DNA of 64,000 nt from Poa pratensis. Its lineage: Eukaryota; Streptophyta; Magnoliopsida; Poales; Poaceae. Shown here in pieces: positions 1 through 10,874 of this stretch (positions within the stretch are counted from its first letter, which is position 1; every line of letters begins with the position of its first letter). Location of the stretch: contig CAMZMU010000035.1 of assembly GCA_947311845.1 (NCBI GenBank), forward strand, positions 3,308,532 through 3,372,531, in the 5' to 3' direction. The notes under the pieces were generated by a model, which saw only the letters and a program-made list of their open reading frames with translations, was not told the DNA's origin and ran no database searches. The position numbers were made by a program, and so were the translations under genes.

Positions 1-556
1 GACCGGCACGACGGAGAGTCTGCAGTCTGGGTGCAGAGATACAGTTCTCAATTCTTGTTGGCTGCCGTACTCCTCGCCCATACGGAAGAAGGACTCATTC
101 CTGCACGGCGTACGGAGGAACCCCGGCGGCGTCGACTGCGGCTGCTCCTCGCAGCTATAGAGGACGAGCAGCTCCTTGTTCTTGCTGCTGATGGTGTACG
201 GGCCGAGGCCGATGCCTTTGGACACGTTGAACCACCACGCCGGGCAGCCGCCGGGGGCCGGGACGAGGAGGTTGTGGTCCACGGCGACGAAGGAGGAGTT
301 CTCGGTGAAGATTGAGACGACCTGGTTGAGGCCGGCGATGGAGTTGGCGAGGAACGCCTGTTTAGTGTTACCGCTATCTCTGCATCGGAGCTGGAAGGAC
401 GGGGAGCCGCACGGCGGGTGGCCGTCGCCCTCGTCCAGCCAGAACGGGTAGGCTATGGTCAGGTTGCCACATGCCTTGGGGGAGCAGGTGGCGCAGGCCA
501 GCGGCGGCAGCCGGAGGAAGAAAGCGATCGAAGAGCAGCACCAAGAGAGGAATCAT
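1..556 (-). pseudogene. LRK10-like receptor kinase, 5' exon (frameshifted, continues off left edge)
   Basis: Minus-strand first exon of a receptor-like kinase of the LRK10 group. It is recognised because it is closely collinear with the exon at 62214-62766. The start codon lies at 554-556 and opens a signal peptide (MIPLLVLLF). Compared with the other copy there is a 4-base insertion around 526-529 (GATC or TCGA), which throws the frame off within the signal peptide. The downstream sequence still encodes, in the shifted frame, the cysteine-rich GUB_WAK_bind ectodomain (CGNLTIAYPFWLDEGDG, then CRNESFF and DCRLSVVPV near the left edge). This domain is thought to bind cell-wall polysaccharide in family members. 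No further stop is seen up to base 1. The remaining ectodomain, membrane segment and kinase would lie to the left of the window. It is likely a pseudogene, unless an alternative start restores the frame. Confidence 0.8.
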
Positions 557-605
557 GGCATCGTGGACTGGGCATGGACCGGTTGAGTGGAATGAAGCGG
601 GGGAC

Positions 606-1176
606 TGGACAGTGATGACCTGAATAACGTGTGGTCAGTCCGGGAAGAATCCAGGCAGCTGGTGCATCCTTGCATGGACCATTCATTCTAGCGGCACTAA
701 TTCCATCGGGCTTGACTGATACCACGACTGCAACTGTTTTTCGGTGACCATTCCACAGAGAGAACAGTAGTGACCAAATAAGGTCTCAGACTAGTCAGGG
801 GGAGTATCATGCATATGATACTAGTATATGATACTACCTCTATAATGCATAGTATCGTATATGCATCGTATGTTAGTATTATAATCTCATTCTATTTAAT
901 GTTTTGTAATATCTCAATTTAAATATGTGTACAAGATTTATTTGTCATTAAATTTTCTTGTTATATGTGTCATGATACGGTATCTAGGACGGTGATGACC
1001 TGAAGAACATGTGGTCAGTCCAGGGAAGAATCCAGGCAGCTGGTGCATCCTTGCATGGACCATTCATTCCAGTGGGGCTAATTCCATCGGGCTAAGATTG
1101 ACTGATTCCACGACTGCAACTGTTTTTCGGTGGCCATTCCACAGAGAGAATAGTAGTGACCGAATAAGGACTCACA
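606..1176. repeat. Duplicated LRK10-like upstream (promoter) segment
   Basis: Bases 606-793 and 987-1176 are near-identical direct copies (gtgatgacctgaa...accattccacagagag). They lie upstream of the minus-strand LRK10-like exon at 1-556. The first 40 bases or so also match the sequence upstream of the second LRK10-like gene at about 62815-62846. The copies are separated by about 190 bp of AT-rich DNA with strong dyads, for example agtatcat/atgatact at about 801-820. The duplication therefore copied promoter-proximal sequence. Whether it changed expression cannot be read from the sequence. Confidence 0.75.
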
Positions 1177-1205
1177 CGTCCTTGTTGCAGTTATTATTAG
1201 ACCAA

Positions 1206-1232
1206 CTAGCAAGGTGGCCCTCGCGCGAGGGC
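1206..1232 (-). mobile_element. Helitron-like 3' terminus
   Basis: On the minus strand the sequence reads as a 16-bp palindrome (gccctcgcgcgagggc, 1217-1232), then seven bases, then CTAG with a T following. This is the layout of a Helitron 3' end: hairpin, short spacer, CTRR, insertion between A and T. The same terminus recurs at 5511 and 32001 with the same 7-base spacing, so this is a real family. The element body extends rightward, and its 5' TC end was not found. Confidence 0.6.
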
Positions 1233-1771
1233 ATTATCTGTTGCATATTGAATTTGTGCTTTCATATACAATGCAAAGAATTATATAACTATTGTAAATA
1301 TTATGTTAGATAAAATATTAGATGTCTAAATCTTCTAATTTATGAAATATCATATCACACATTTGAGAAGTTCATTTATTTTTAATCGTAGGTAGCGATA
1401 TTTTACACATATTTTTACTCTCTACTCACCATCACCCATTCATGAGTGTAGTTTCTCACCACACATATTTGTCTTGTCATATGAGAATGACTAGATGACT
1501 TTGATTCCACATAAATTCACACAACATACTAACTTAAAAATATTTCAGATGGTACATAGTTTCAGCATTTTAATCAATCACCAATTTACTTCAAGACATC
1601 TCACGAGTAATCTTTTTAATTTCACCGCAAAACTCTAACCATCACGTTATTTAACGCTCCCTACAACATCCTCATGGTACCCCATACTATAGGTCGATTA
1701 CTTGATTTGCATGATTTAACCCTCTCCCTACTAAGCCCACTCTTAAAGCCGAAAATTATATGTTGTTGTTC

Positions 1772-2575
1772 ACTTGTATTTGGTGTGCCAGGAAACATAA
1801 GTATGCAACTATGAACAACATTGTTTGGGCATTTTCATCGGTCTTAATTTTTTGTACATGTATGGAAATTCCAGTGATGTCTTCAATTAAATTATAAGAA
1901 TAAGAAACCAAATAAAGTTCCTAACAAAAAACCATAGAAACTGGCATAAAGTTACCCTTGATCCTATCATAGAAAAACATAGGAACTATTTGGATATAGT
2001 TTATTTCCAAAATTTTATACTCAAAGCATTTGTTTTATTGAGTCTGGGTGTGATTTCAAATAATTTTTCAAATACATAATTCTAAAAGTGAAAAATCCTA
2101 GATCTATTGGAAATTTCTAAGATTTTTACCGTAACTCTGGATTTAGTTTGAACCAAAATTGTAGCATACAACTTGTATTTGGTGTGTCATGAACTCATGA
2201 AACATAACTATGCAACTATGGACAACATTGTTTGGGCATTTTCATCGGTCTTAATTTTGTCTACATGTAGTGAAATTCTAGTGATGTCTTCTATTAAATT
2301 ATAAGAATAAGAAACCAAATAAAGTTCCTCACAAAACACCCTAGAAATTGGCATAAAATTACCCTTAATCCTATCATAGGAAACACATAGGAACTCTTAA
2401 GTTATAGTTTATTTCCAAAAATTATACTCAAAGCATTTATTTATTTAGAGTATGGGCGTGATTTCTAATTATTTTCAAATACATAATTCCAAAAGTGAAA
2501 AATCCTGGATCTATTGGAAATTTCTAAGAATATTTTTTATCATAACTCTGGAGTTAGTTTCAACCAAAATAGTTG
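1772..2575. repeat. Tandem direct repeat, two units of about 0.4 kb
   Basis: Two head-to-tail copies (about 1772-2162 and 2171-2575) share long identical stretches, for example caacattgtttgggcattttcatcggtctt and aataagaaaccaaataaagtt in shorter blocks. They differ by substitutions and small indels. The sequence is AT-rich and no coding frame is supported. It may be an internal duplication within a degenerate transposon. Confidence 0.75.
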
Positions 2576-2949
2576 CAAATCAATTATAATAAAAGATCAC
2601 ATATTATCGGCGATCTACCAACAACCCATCTTGTTGCTATTGACATTTCAGTTTAATCCTTCAGTCTATACAATCATTGGATGATGTTTATCTGTCACGT
2701 TGAAGTAAATTCATGAAACCTTTCAGTTGTGATGAGCTTAAATTATATTATTAAACTTTCTACAATTTAGAAAGATTTATCGGTGGTTCAGTTACCAGTA
2801 TCCATTGACCAATGTTTCCTTAAGTACAACTATGAAAATCTATTGACTCGTGATTTGTTCAAACACAATTAGTTGCATGAAAATGCAAAAAAATGCTTCA
2901 TAAAAATATGCTATTTTGTTTTACCTGATCTGGTTTACCTGCTCTTGTT

Positions 2950-3989
2950 GTACATCGTGGGTTAGGGGTTCCATCGATCCAAATTCGATCTTGTGCATGT
3001 ATATGCATGCTGCATGCATACTATGCAGCTGCTTGCCCTGGCCGGTGCATGTGTGTGTGGATCCGTATGTATGTGCTCTTTTTATCCGTTTGGTGGGTGC
3101 TTCCTGCAGCGCCCGGAATCGGGGCGGCGGCCCTCTTTCTTCGACGGTGGTGGTCGCCGGGGTCGTGTGGGCGACTCGGAGACTGGATCTCGAGGTGGCG
3201 GCGGCGGTATGGGACGTCCCCTCCATCAACATATTGGGTTCGATGCGGATCGGCAGGTAACACATGCGTCTCTTCAGACGCGTCAAGCAATGTCTGTCAC
3301 CGGCTGGTGAAGCCTCCGGCGGATGCGCCGCCGGCGGATGCTACGCACGATGCCTCATGCGGAGGCGTCAAGTCATGCCTGCTACCGGCAGGTATTGCGC
3401 GGTGCTTCTGGCGGAGTTGTCATGTTTAGCCTGTTGATGCTGAATCGAAGGTGGTGCGACAGTGACGGGAGGCAGGCGGTATGGGACGTGCTGTCTTCCG
3501 GTGTCTTCTCCAGAGGTATCCGGTTATCGTGGCGTCGGTAGCCGGGTAAAGGTGGAGGGTACAGACGGCTTCAAGGAAGACATATGCACTCCGGTGGAAA
3601 CACAAGATCTTTGATCAGGCTATGTCGACGCGCGCTTGCGTCGTTTCCTTGCTGAAGGTGGTGGACTCAAGTTTGGGGGATGAGAATCTGGAGTTTCAAC
3701 CTAGTGTTGGACTCGCCACCATCGGCGAACGTGCGGCGATTCCTTCTTGAAGGCGTAGCCTAGGAGTTATGTATTATTCGTTGTTTTCGTCTTGTATCAT
3801 AGGGTTAGTGGCTATCTGGTGGAGCTACTGTTGCGAGGCATGCGGCCTCAGGGTTTCTTTCCGGGTCGATGTTGTTCGACTGCTGGATTCTGCTTTCTTG
3901 TACTCCATCTTTTATATTAATAAAAAACCGGCTGTGTGCACCATTTTGGTGCAGAGGCTAGGGTAGGACCTCCATTTCTAAAAAAAAAA
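2950..3989 (+). mobile_element. LINE-like or other retroposon 3' portion with poly-A tail
   Basis: A GC-rich block of about 1 kb ends in a typical plant non-LTR retroposon tail: a tataataaaaa-like signal near 3918-3926, a GT-rich segment (ccggctgtgtgcaccattttggtgcagagg) and a run of ten A at 3980-3989. The sequence then returns to unrelated DNA. No reverse transcriptase frame is visible, so the copy would be 5'-truncated. A target duplication was not found, and a processed transcript remains possible. Confidence 0.4.
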
Positions 3990-4134
3990 GCTAGCGGACC
4001 TTGTCAACGATTCTGAACTTCTAGTCCAGATCAATTAAACGTATCTGGTTCGCGGCACCAAACGGCGCGCGCGGCCGGCCGGCCGGCTGGATAATCTCTT
4101 TTTTTTCCTAGATGCTGGCCGGCTCTAATTTCAA

Positions 4135-5345
4135 GCCTTTCTTTCTACAATATATTTGGCGAACCCTATACATCGCCCCGCAGCGACGCCGGAAGCGAGC
4201 GTCGCCTGAAGGATTCCGTCGATGGGCCGGCCCATTTGGCGCGATTTTTCTTCCTTTTTTCTTCTCTGTTTCTTTTTTCATTTCTTTTTCCGTTGTTTTC
4301 ATCTCTCTTTGTTTTGTTTTTTTTTTTCGAAAAAAGTTTCAGATTTTCGAAAAAGTTTTCAGGATTTTGAAAAATGTTTAGATTTGAAACTTTTATTTTG
4401 AAATTTGTTTAGATTTGAAAATTGTTCATATACGAATTTTGTTCAGATTTATAAAATTGTTAAGATTCGAAAATTTTGTTCAGATTCGAAATTTGTTCAG
4501 ATTCGAAATTTTGTTCAGATTTGAAAATAGTTCGGATTCAAAAACCGTTCTGATTTGAAAATCGTTCAGATTAAAAAATAGTTCTAATTCAAAATTTGTC
4601 CATATTTGAAAATTGTTCAGATTCAAAATTTGTTCAGATTCAAAATTTTGTTCAGATTTGAAATTTGTTCAGATTCGAAATTTCGTTCAGATTTGAAAAT
4701 CGTTCGGATTCAAAAACCGTTTTGATTTGAAAATTATTCAGATTCAAAGATCGTTTTGATTCAAAATTTGTCTAGATTTGAAAATTGTTCAGATTCAAAA
4801 TTTGTTCAGATACAAAATTTTGTTCAGATTTGAAATTTGTTCAGATTCGAAATTTCGTTCAGATTTGAAAATCTCTCGGATTCAAAAATCATTCAGATTT
4901 GAAAATCGTTCAGATTCAAAAAACGTTCTGATTCGAAATTTGTCCAGATTTGAAAATTGTTTAGATTCAATATTTGTTCAGATTTGAAATTTGTTCAGAT
5001 ACGAAATTTTGTTCAGAGTTGAAAATCGTTCGGATTCAAAAATCGTTCAGATTTGAAAATCGTTCAAATTTCGAAAAAATCCTGATTTTTAAAATTGTTC
5101 ATATTCAAAATTTGTTCAAATTCCAAAACTGTGTATGTTTAAATTTTGTTCAAATTTAAAAATGTACAGATTTTCAAAAAATATTCAGCTTTAGCAAATG
5201 AAAAATAACATTACCTCTTGTATTGGGCCGGTTTTGAAGCGGCCCAGGAAGCTGTGGCTTCAGGCGACGGAAGCCTCTCCCGTCGCTTTGAAGCGACACA
5301 CAGGCGCTCCCATATATTTCGTGACGTATGTAAGATAGACTCTAA
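4135..5345. mobile_element. Inverted-repeat element with degenerate minisatellite core (MULE/MITE-like)
   Basis: The left flank (about 4150-4235: aatatatttggcg...agcgacgcc...cgtcgcctgaag...gggccgg) is an imperfect inverted match to the right flank (about 5220-5330: gggccgg...cttcaggcgacgg...cgtcgcttt...aatata-like). The interior (about 4330-5190) is a degenerate tandem array of a 17-20 base unit resembling gttcagattcgaaaatt. Terminal inverted repeats of about 75-90 bp suggest a Mutator-like or foldback element. No transposase frame is seen, and open frames here are low-complexity by-products. Confidence 0.55.
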
Positions 5346-5510
5346 GCCGGACCGTGTCAAACGGAAACACACTTTTACATGATTACGTGTATATCTCTCT
5401 AAAATCCTAACCATAATTTGTAGATCTAACCGCTAAAATAATTTTGATGATGTGGATTAACCTGGTGCCTCGAAAAACTAACTCATTTTGCTTTTACTAA
5501 CTAATAATAA

Positions 5511-5541
5511 CTAGCATGACGGCCCTCGCAAATGCGAGGGC
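5511..5541 (-). mobile_element. Helitron-like 3' terminus
   Basis: The minus strand shows a 9-bp hairpin (gccctcgca/tgcgagggc, 5522-5541), a 7-base spacer and terminal CTAG followed by T. It is the second copy of the terminus seen at 1206-1232 and 32001-32031. The body would extend to the right, and the 5' end was not recognised. Confidence 0.65.
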
Positions 5542-5653
5542 AGCTCTTTATATTACTGAAGTGACAGAGAAACGATTTACCGTATGCTAATTTCGAGGGC
5601 AGCTCTTTATATTACTGAAGTGACAAAGAAACCATTTACCGTATGCTAATTTC
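5536..5653. repeat. Two-copy tandem repeat of about 59 bp
   Basis: The sequence cgagggcagctctttatatt and its continuation through ctaattt is repeated directly (about 5536-5594 and 5595-5653) with two or three substitutions. The repeat begins in the hairpin of the Helitron-like terminus, so part of that terminus was duplicated. Confidence 0.8.
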
Positions 5654-6039
5654 GTATAGCCACCTCATTATTTGTGCTATTGTAATTATACTACTCCACA
5701 TGTGTAGTACTTTCTCTAGATCCTTTGTCGTCTGACTATGTGCTAATGTAATTTATTCCATAATGCATACTAATCGGACATTGCTAAAACATCTCCCTTG
5801 TTAGCATTATCACGTCTTTTTCCTTGCTCATAACGTGTCGAGTTGTCTTGATCAATTATGTGTTTTTTTGTGTTTGCCCGTGTCAATCTATCAAGTGAAG
5901 CGGGTATTAGTGATACCCTCTCACTCGCTCTCGTTATAGGTTTGTGTTTTCTGAAAGCATCTTCTTTTACAATAACTTAACTCCGCGTTATGCACAAATA
6001 AAACACATTAAGACATACAAAGCATGGCTAAATAAGCGA

Positions 6040-6066
6040 CACTTATTATGGATCAGAGGGAGTAGT
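6040..6066. mobile_element. Possible Stowaway-type MITE end
   Basis: The stretch gcgacacttattatggatcagagggagta resembles the terminal repeat of grass Stowaway (Tc1/Mariner) MITEs (CTCCCTCCGTTCCATAATA in reverse). The opposite terminus was not identified, so the call is tentative. Confidence 0.35.
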
Positions 6067-6973
6067 ATATTTTCTTTATATTCTATAAACAAAGAAATAA
6101 AATAAAAACATGAATTTTTACGTATATGATAAGTTAATTAATAAAATTAATAAATTACTCTACCTTAGCCGCAAGTTTTTACCTCCATTTTGAAAAAATA
6201 ACTACATCCTAGTTGTAATTGCACAGTGTGACTCTAATTTAATCTGGTAGCATTATTGGTCCTTTTATTAATTATTGATGAATCTCCACCATTGAGATAT
6301 TGTACCGTTGAGGCATCTAATCTCTGCTCGTCCCCGTTCAACACAAGTCGATCAAACTATTCGTTTTCTTGCAATATCATCGATACGAGTTGAAACATCC
6401 AATACGCATGTTTGTTATTTTTTTCCATCGGTTGAGGTAAAACATGCACGTCAATACATTTGAGGCATTTCATATTGGCATGGTTTTATTCCTTCGTCGC
6501 TGTGTGGTGCATGCCGTTCAGTAAAAGTCGAGGTGTTATTTGTTTCAATCCTGTTTGGAACATGAGCTCCTTAGCTCCACCTCTAGCTTCAGATGTATCA
6601 GGACCCACGTGAACTGAGACAATCTTGAGTAGTAGATACAGTTAAATTTGGTTGACGAGATTTTCTTATGTAAAGCAAAGCCATAATATATTGTATTCTC
6701 ACAAATTGCTACAAACTAAACTTCTAAAACCCCTTATATTGAATAAATATTCTTTTTTGTGGAATATCTCAATATAAGCAGATGAATGATTCTTTGTTTT
6801 TTGAAGAATACAACAGGTATTCTGGCTTTTCATTGAGAAAAAAAATTGTTAACTACGGATGCCTAGTTTTAATAAGAAAGATCACACTGCAGTGAATTTA
6901 TTCAGTTTCTCACAGTAACACAAATCCATTTTCAGATACAGAGATACTATAGTTGACACTTATAGCATGACTC

Positions 6974-7313
6974 AAATGGCTGCCAGTGCTGAAGTTCGAT
7001 GGCGTGTCCGGGGTCGTGCTGTCCCGGTCTGATTCTTTCAACGGCAATGGTTTGTCTTATGGTAAACTATTTTGGAGGTCTGAAAAGCTGATGATCAGCG
7101 ATGGAGCCGCGTCGAGCTCGGGTGAAGAGGTGATCTGTCTATTTTTCTTTGGTGGCTGCTACGGTGGTGCCGAAGAAGATGGATAGGCGTTGGTTTGTCA
7201 CATAGATTTATCCTATCTTTCCAGATCTGTAAGATCGGTGTATACATACTTTGTATCTCGTCTTTTACTTATCAATGAGAATCGTATTACCATGCAAAAA
7301 AAATGGCTGCTAG
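6974..7313 (+). mobile_element. Small retroposon with 13-bp target duplication
   Basis: A 314-bp insert (6987-7300) ends in catgc followed by an A tract. It is flanked by aaatggctgccag (6974-6986) and aaatggctgctag (7301-7313), a 13-bp direct repeat with one mismatch. This is the hallmark of target-primed reverse transcription. No clear Pol III A and B boxes were found, so it is more likely a 5'-truncated LINE or processed transcript than a SINE. The 66-codon open frame inside has no recognisable domain. Confidence 0.65.
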
Positions 7314-7324
7314 CTCCAATAAAG

Positions 7325-7593
7325 CAGAAAAATGCACCAAGTGATAGCAAAATGGAAGCTTGAGGGACTAACGAATAAACACCAATCAATCAGCAGTAAC
7401 CACAAGTGTTTTCATGTTCTGCCAAACCCGGTAGTTGGTAATGGTATCCGATCGAGGAGTCTTCGCTCATCGCCTACTATATACTGTGAAAATTGGTGTG
7501 TTTTAGAAAAAAAAACTGTGTTGCTCATAAGAGGGGTCAAGATCGCCGCCGTGGCCAGCGCCGGAGCTCCATCAGGCGGCGGCCGGCCGCGCG

Positions 7594-7624
<31 letters not shown>

Positions 7625-10398
7625 CGTAGGATAGCGACAGCTCGTAACCGTCCCGAAGGTAGCTCCCGGGATTGTAGTGGACCTCCAGTGCAAGCTTACC
7701 TGGCCGGTGCACTCCCATAGTGGGCCACACAGCTAGAGAATCAGCGAGAGGAACATAGCGTACATGCAAACTTGTAAAATAAATTATTATTTTAGAAAAT
7801 GAAATTTAGATGCAAAAGTTAGAGCTAGGGAAACAACTTATGGTCTTAAGATGGATCTTGCTCGTCTCGGTGTCAATCTACACGATATTATACTTTGGTT
7901 ATTCTTTTAACAGAAACTTGAACCGATTGCTTTAAAAAAGTATTTTTGTCCAAAGTATTGAAAACAATATTTACTGATATTTTCCTTATGTCATTTAGTC
8001 CATGTTCGGTTGTATTTTACATTTTACTCTCCTAGCTAGCTAATCAGGTAATGTAATAGACTGCATGTTGTTTTGGAATTGACATATTTTAGTAGAGTCA
8101 GTCAAATGACATGCCATTGCAAAAGACCGGCTGGCTTGTATGAAATTGAATTCAAAATTATATCATTGCCGTGTTAGAATTAGTATATATACTATTTTCC
8201 TTGTACATTCGCTTAAGATGAAGTCTAAGTATGATTTTGTTTTCAGTTGCCTTGTTTTTTATATTTGTGTAAATTAAGTTAGAAAATAATGCAGAAACTT
8301 ATCCGGAACATGGTTGTCTTCCCATCTGCAACTAGTAATCGTGCACGTGCAACACACGTGTAATCTTATCATACTTCGTCTAAATTTTGGTGACTAAAAG
8401 TCAATCGCTTTTATTGTCCAATTTGTTTTATTTTACTATGGCATCACTTTTAACTCATGAAAATCGATTGACTGATTCAATAAATCAATTATGTGAAAAG
8501 ACTTTTAATGAAGAAATAACAACAAATCAAAATGATACAAACTTGTTATATATTAATTACGAAAATAAATATCGTTCCACACATATGACGCTTGAATAAA
8601 AACTTCACTGGTTAACAAAACCAGGCCACTCTATTTATTCATTATTGTTATTCCAGATTTGAATATCTAATCCGACCCATTCTTTTTCACTCGATTTATA
8701 ACCTCGGTCATTTTTTCGCTCGCTTTAAGCCCTCGTTCATACAGGCAAACATATGATTTTAGGAGGAAGCATGTGTGCGTCTAGATCCACCTTCAAAATT
8801 TGTCTTTTTTTATAGTTTCTTTAGTGGCATCAACGTGGCCCTCGTACATGTCCCTCCTCAGTAATACTAATTTTTGGACATGTTCCCGTATCGACATGTC
8901 AACACACATATTCGCCCTCACAAGGCATAATCAAAAAAACATGAACAATATAATAAAAAACAAATTAAAAATCAATTTGTCTATATTAATATTTGTAGTC
9001 GAGAATATAGAATTGAGAGGATGTTTGGCCTGTCTCAGTTGTGAGGTAGTTGCATCTGTGGCAATAATCTTAAATTAAATAAATTTTGGATATAACATTT
9101 AGATACACATACGAAGTAAATGTTCCTTGATGCATGATCAACTTTCATGTTGTGGGCATATGTCATTAAACATGTGGAATGTACTGGTACACACACCTGC
9201 AAATTCAGAAAGTTCAATCTCGGGTGACAAATGACTTCCAGCAAATTCTCAACCATGTGGTGAAAAAATAAGAAGGCAAAGTGTGGACAGAAAATCGAGC
9301 TTGTACAATTTCTGAAAAGAAACCTGCAAACAAAACCTCAAGATAAACAAGCCAGGTAGGCGTTGTACTGGGCCGAAGATCAAAAACCTGAAGAAGAACC
9401 GGGAACATGAATGTGAACCATCTGATCAGCAGTTCAGTACTTAACATAAAAAATAAATAAAATTGGAAATAGACCTCAACTGTCTACCATGAGAAGATCA
9501 CCATTTTAACAGGAGACCTCGCCTGTCTACCAAGATCAGCATGTTAACAGAGCACTGTTTTGCCAATGTCCGAAATAAGATCATAGCAAAATTTAAATGA
9601 ATCTTGGCCATTCAAAGTTCATATATATAGCATGACTATAAATATAAGATGTATGGAGTGCCGAGTGGCCCATAGTAATCATCCACAGCTAAAATACTTA
9701 CCTTTGAAATTTTATCATACTGCAAGTGACTTCAAAATATTTTATTGCTTTAAAATTCCAGTCAAATGCTAGATATGGTTCAGCTTTCAGATTTTGCCAA
9801 AATTCTGGCTGCACTGTTCTCGAGTTTATGAAGAATTCAAATCAACTCCGAGTAAGCTGAATTTTTTACAATATGCAAATAATAGTTATACCCTGCTCGT
9901 GTAAAAAATTCTCTGTAAATAATAGTTACTTCAGTAGAAAGTAGAGTAGTCATTGCTCAATTATTTGTTCCATTTGGTTGCAAAATCGAAGAAAAAATTA
10001 GGTAAACTGAATAGTATTAAATTTCTAAGCGCTAACCAAAGATTTTGGGGAAGGAAGTAAAGCGTCTGAGAAATTGGAGAGAGTAGGGGCTCAGTTTGGT
10101 CGTAGCTAAGCTTCGCTCTCAGACTGCTGAATCTCCGGCCGGTGCGCCGTGCTCGTGCCGGCCGTGCGGACGTGCGGTCAGGGCTGGGCGGCGATCCCCT
10201 GGGCCCTAGCCGCCCACTTGCTGCGGGCGGGGGCATGGTGCTACTGTCTCCTGCGCAGCTCCTCAGCTCATTCTCTACTGATTTCCCCTGATTCCCCTCT
10301 CATTTTCAATTTTCTCTCAAAAATTCAAGACCTAACACCACAGCCATGGTTGTGCCGAGAGACCTTGGAGAGTTGAACGACCAAGACAGGAAGACATA
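7325..10398. other. Gene-poor interval left of the MULE
   Basis: Apart from the G run at 7595, this AT-rich stretch shows no convincing gene. A possible Helitron-like 3' end lies on the minus strand at 8332-8360 (cacgtg-caaca-cacgtg hairpin, then CTAG followed by T). A GC-rich patch at 10130-10240 is followed by a purine-poor leader and a short frame starting at 10346 that ends at the MULE junction. This could be the 5' end of an old host gene, but no product is recognisable. Confidence 0.5.
7595..7624 (+). repeat. Homopolymer run of 30 G
   Basis: An uninterrupted run of 30 guanines lies in a locally GC-rich segment (7540-7740). Such a run can form quadruplexes and is hard to sequence, so its exact length should be treated with caution. 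Confidence 0.9.
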
Positions 10399-10407
10399 GT
10401 AATCAAA
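10399..10407. repeat. MULE target site duplication, left copy
   Basis: GTAATCAAA directly precedes the left terminal repeat. The identical 9 bases follow the right terminus at 29712-29720. Nine-base duplications are diagnostic of Mutator-like elements. Confidence 0.92.
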
Positions 10408-10874
10408 GGGCGAATAGCTCAGGTACTACGTTTTTTCAGGGAATTGGCTGCGATGCGACATAGTTGGAGATAATAGCTAGGGTACGACGCGTGAGAGCAG
10501 CAAAATAGCCACGACCCACCCATTGTGATGAAACGGCCGTGTCACTTACTTGTGCTAGTTAAGGAGGGTTTAGCGGATGTGGGACCCACTAACTTGTACC
10601 CGGTCAACTCAACCGGTTCGAGCGACCGCACAGACCGACCTTGCCCTAGCGCGCCATCTGAACCCCGACAGTGCGCGCCCTGCTCCCTCTCCGGCGGCGG
10701 AGCTATCCACTCCTGGGCGTCGAATTCGTTGTCGCCGGCATCTGGGGTGAGTCAAATCGAACCCGCGTGGCCTTCCCTTCTTAATTCTGCCCCAAATCTG
10801 ACACATTCCCTGCCGTTTTTGCTCGCGGCCAGGCGTATTGGAGGCGGGGGAAGCAGCCCGGAAGAAGGAGGTAG

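Noticed and set aside
2916..3541. Overlapping open frames on both strands in the GC-rich retroposon
   Set aside because: No domain, and the frames are mutually overlapping shadows of GC-rich sequence. There is no reverse transcriptase signature.
4112..5159. Several open frames in the gttcagattcgaaaa region
   Set aside because: The DNA is a degenerate tandem repeat, and the frames are low-complexity Phe/Lys/Ser strings without start context.
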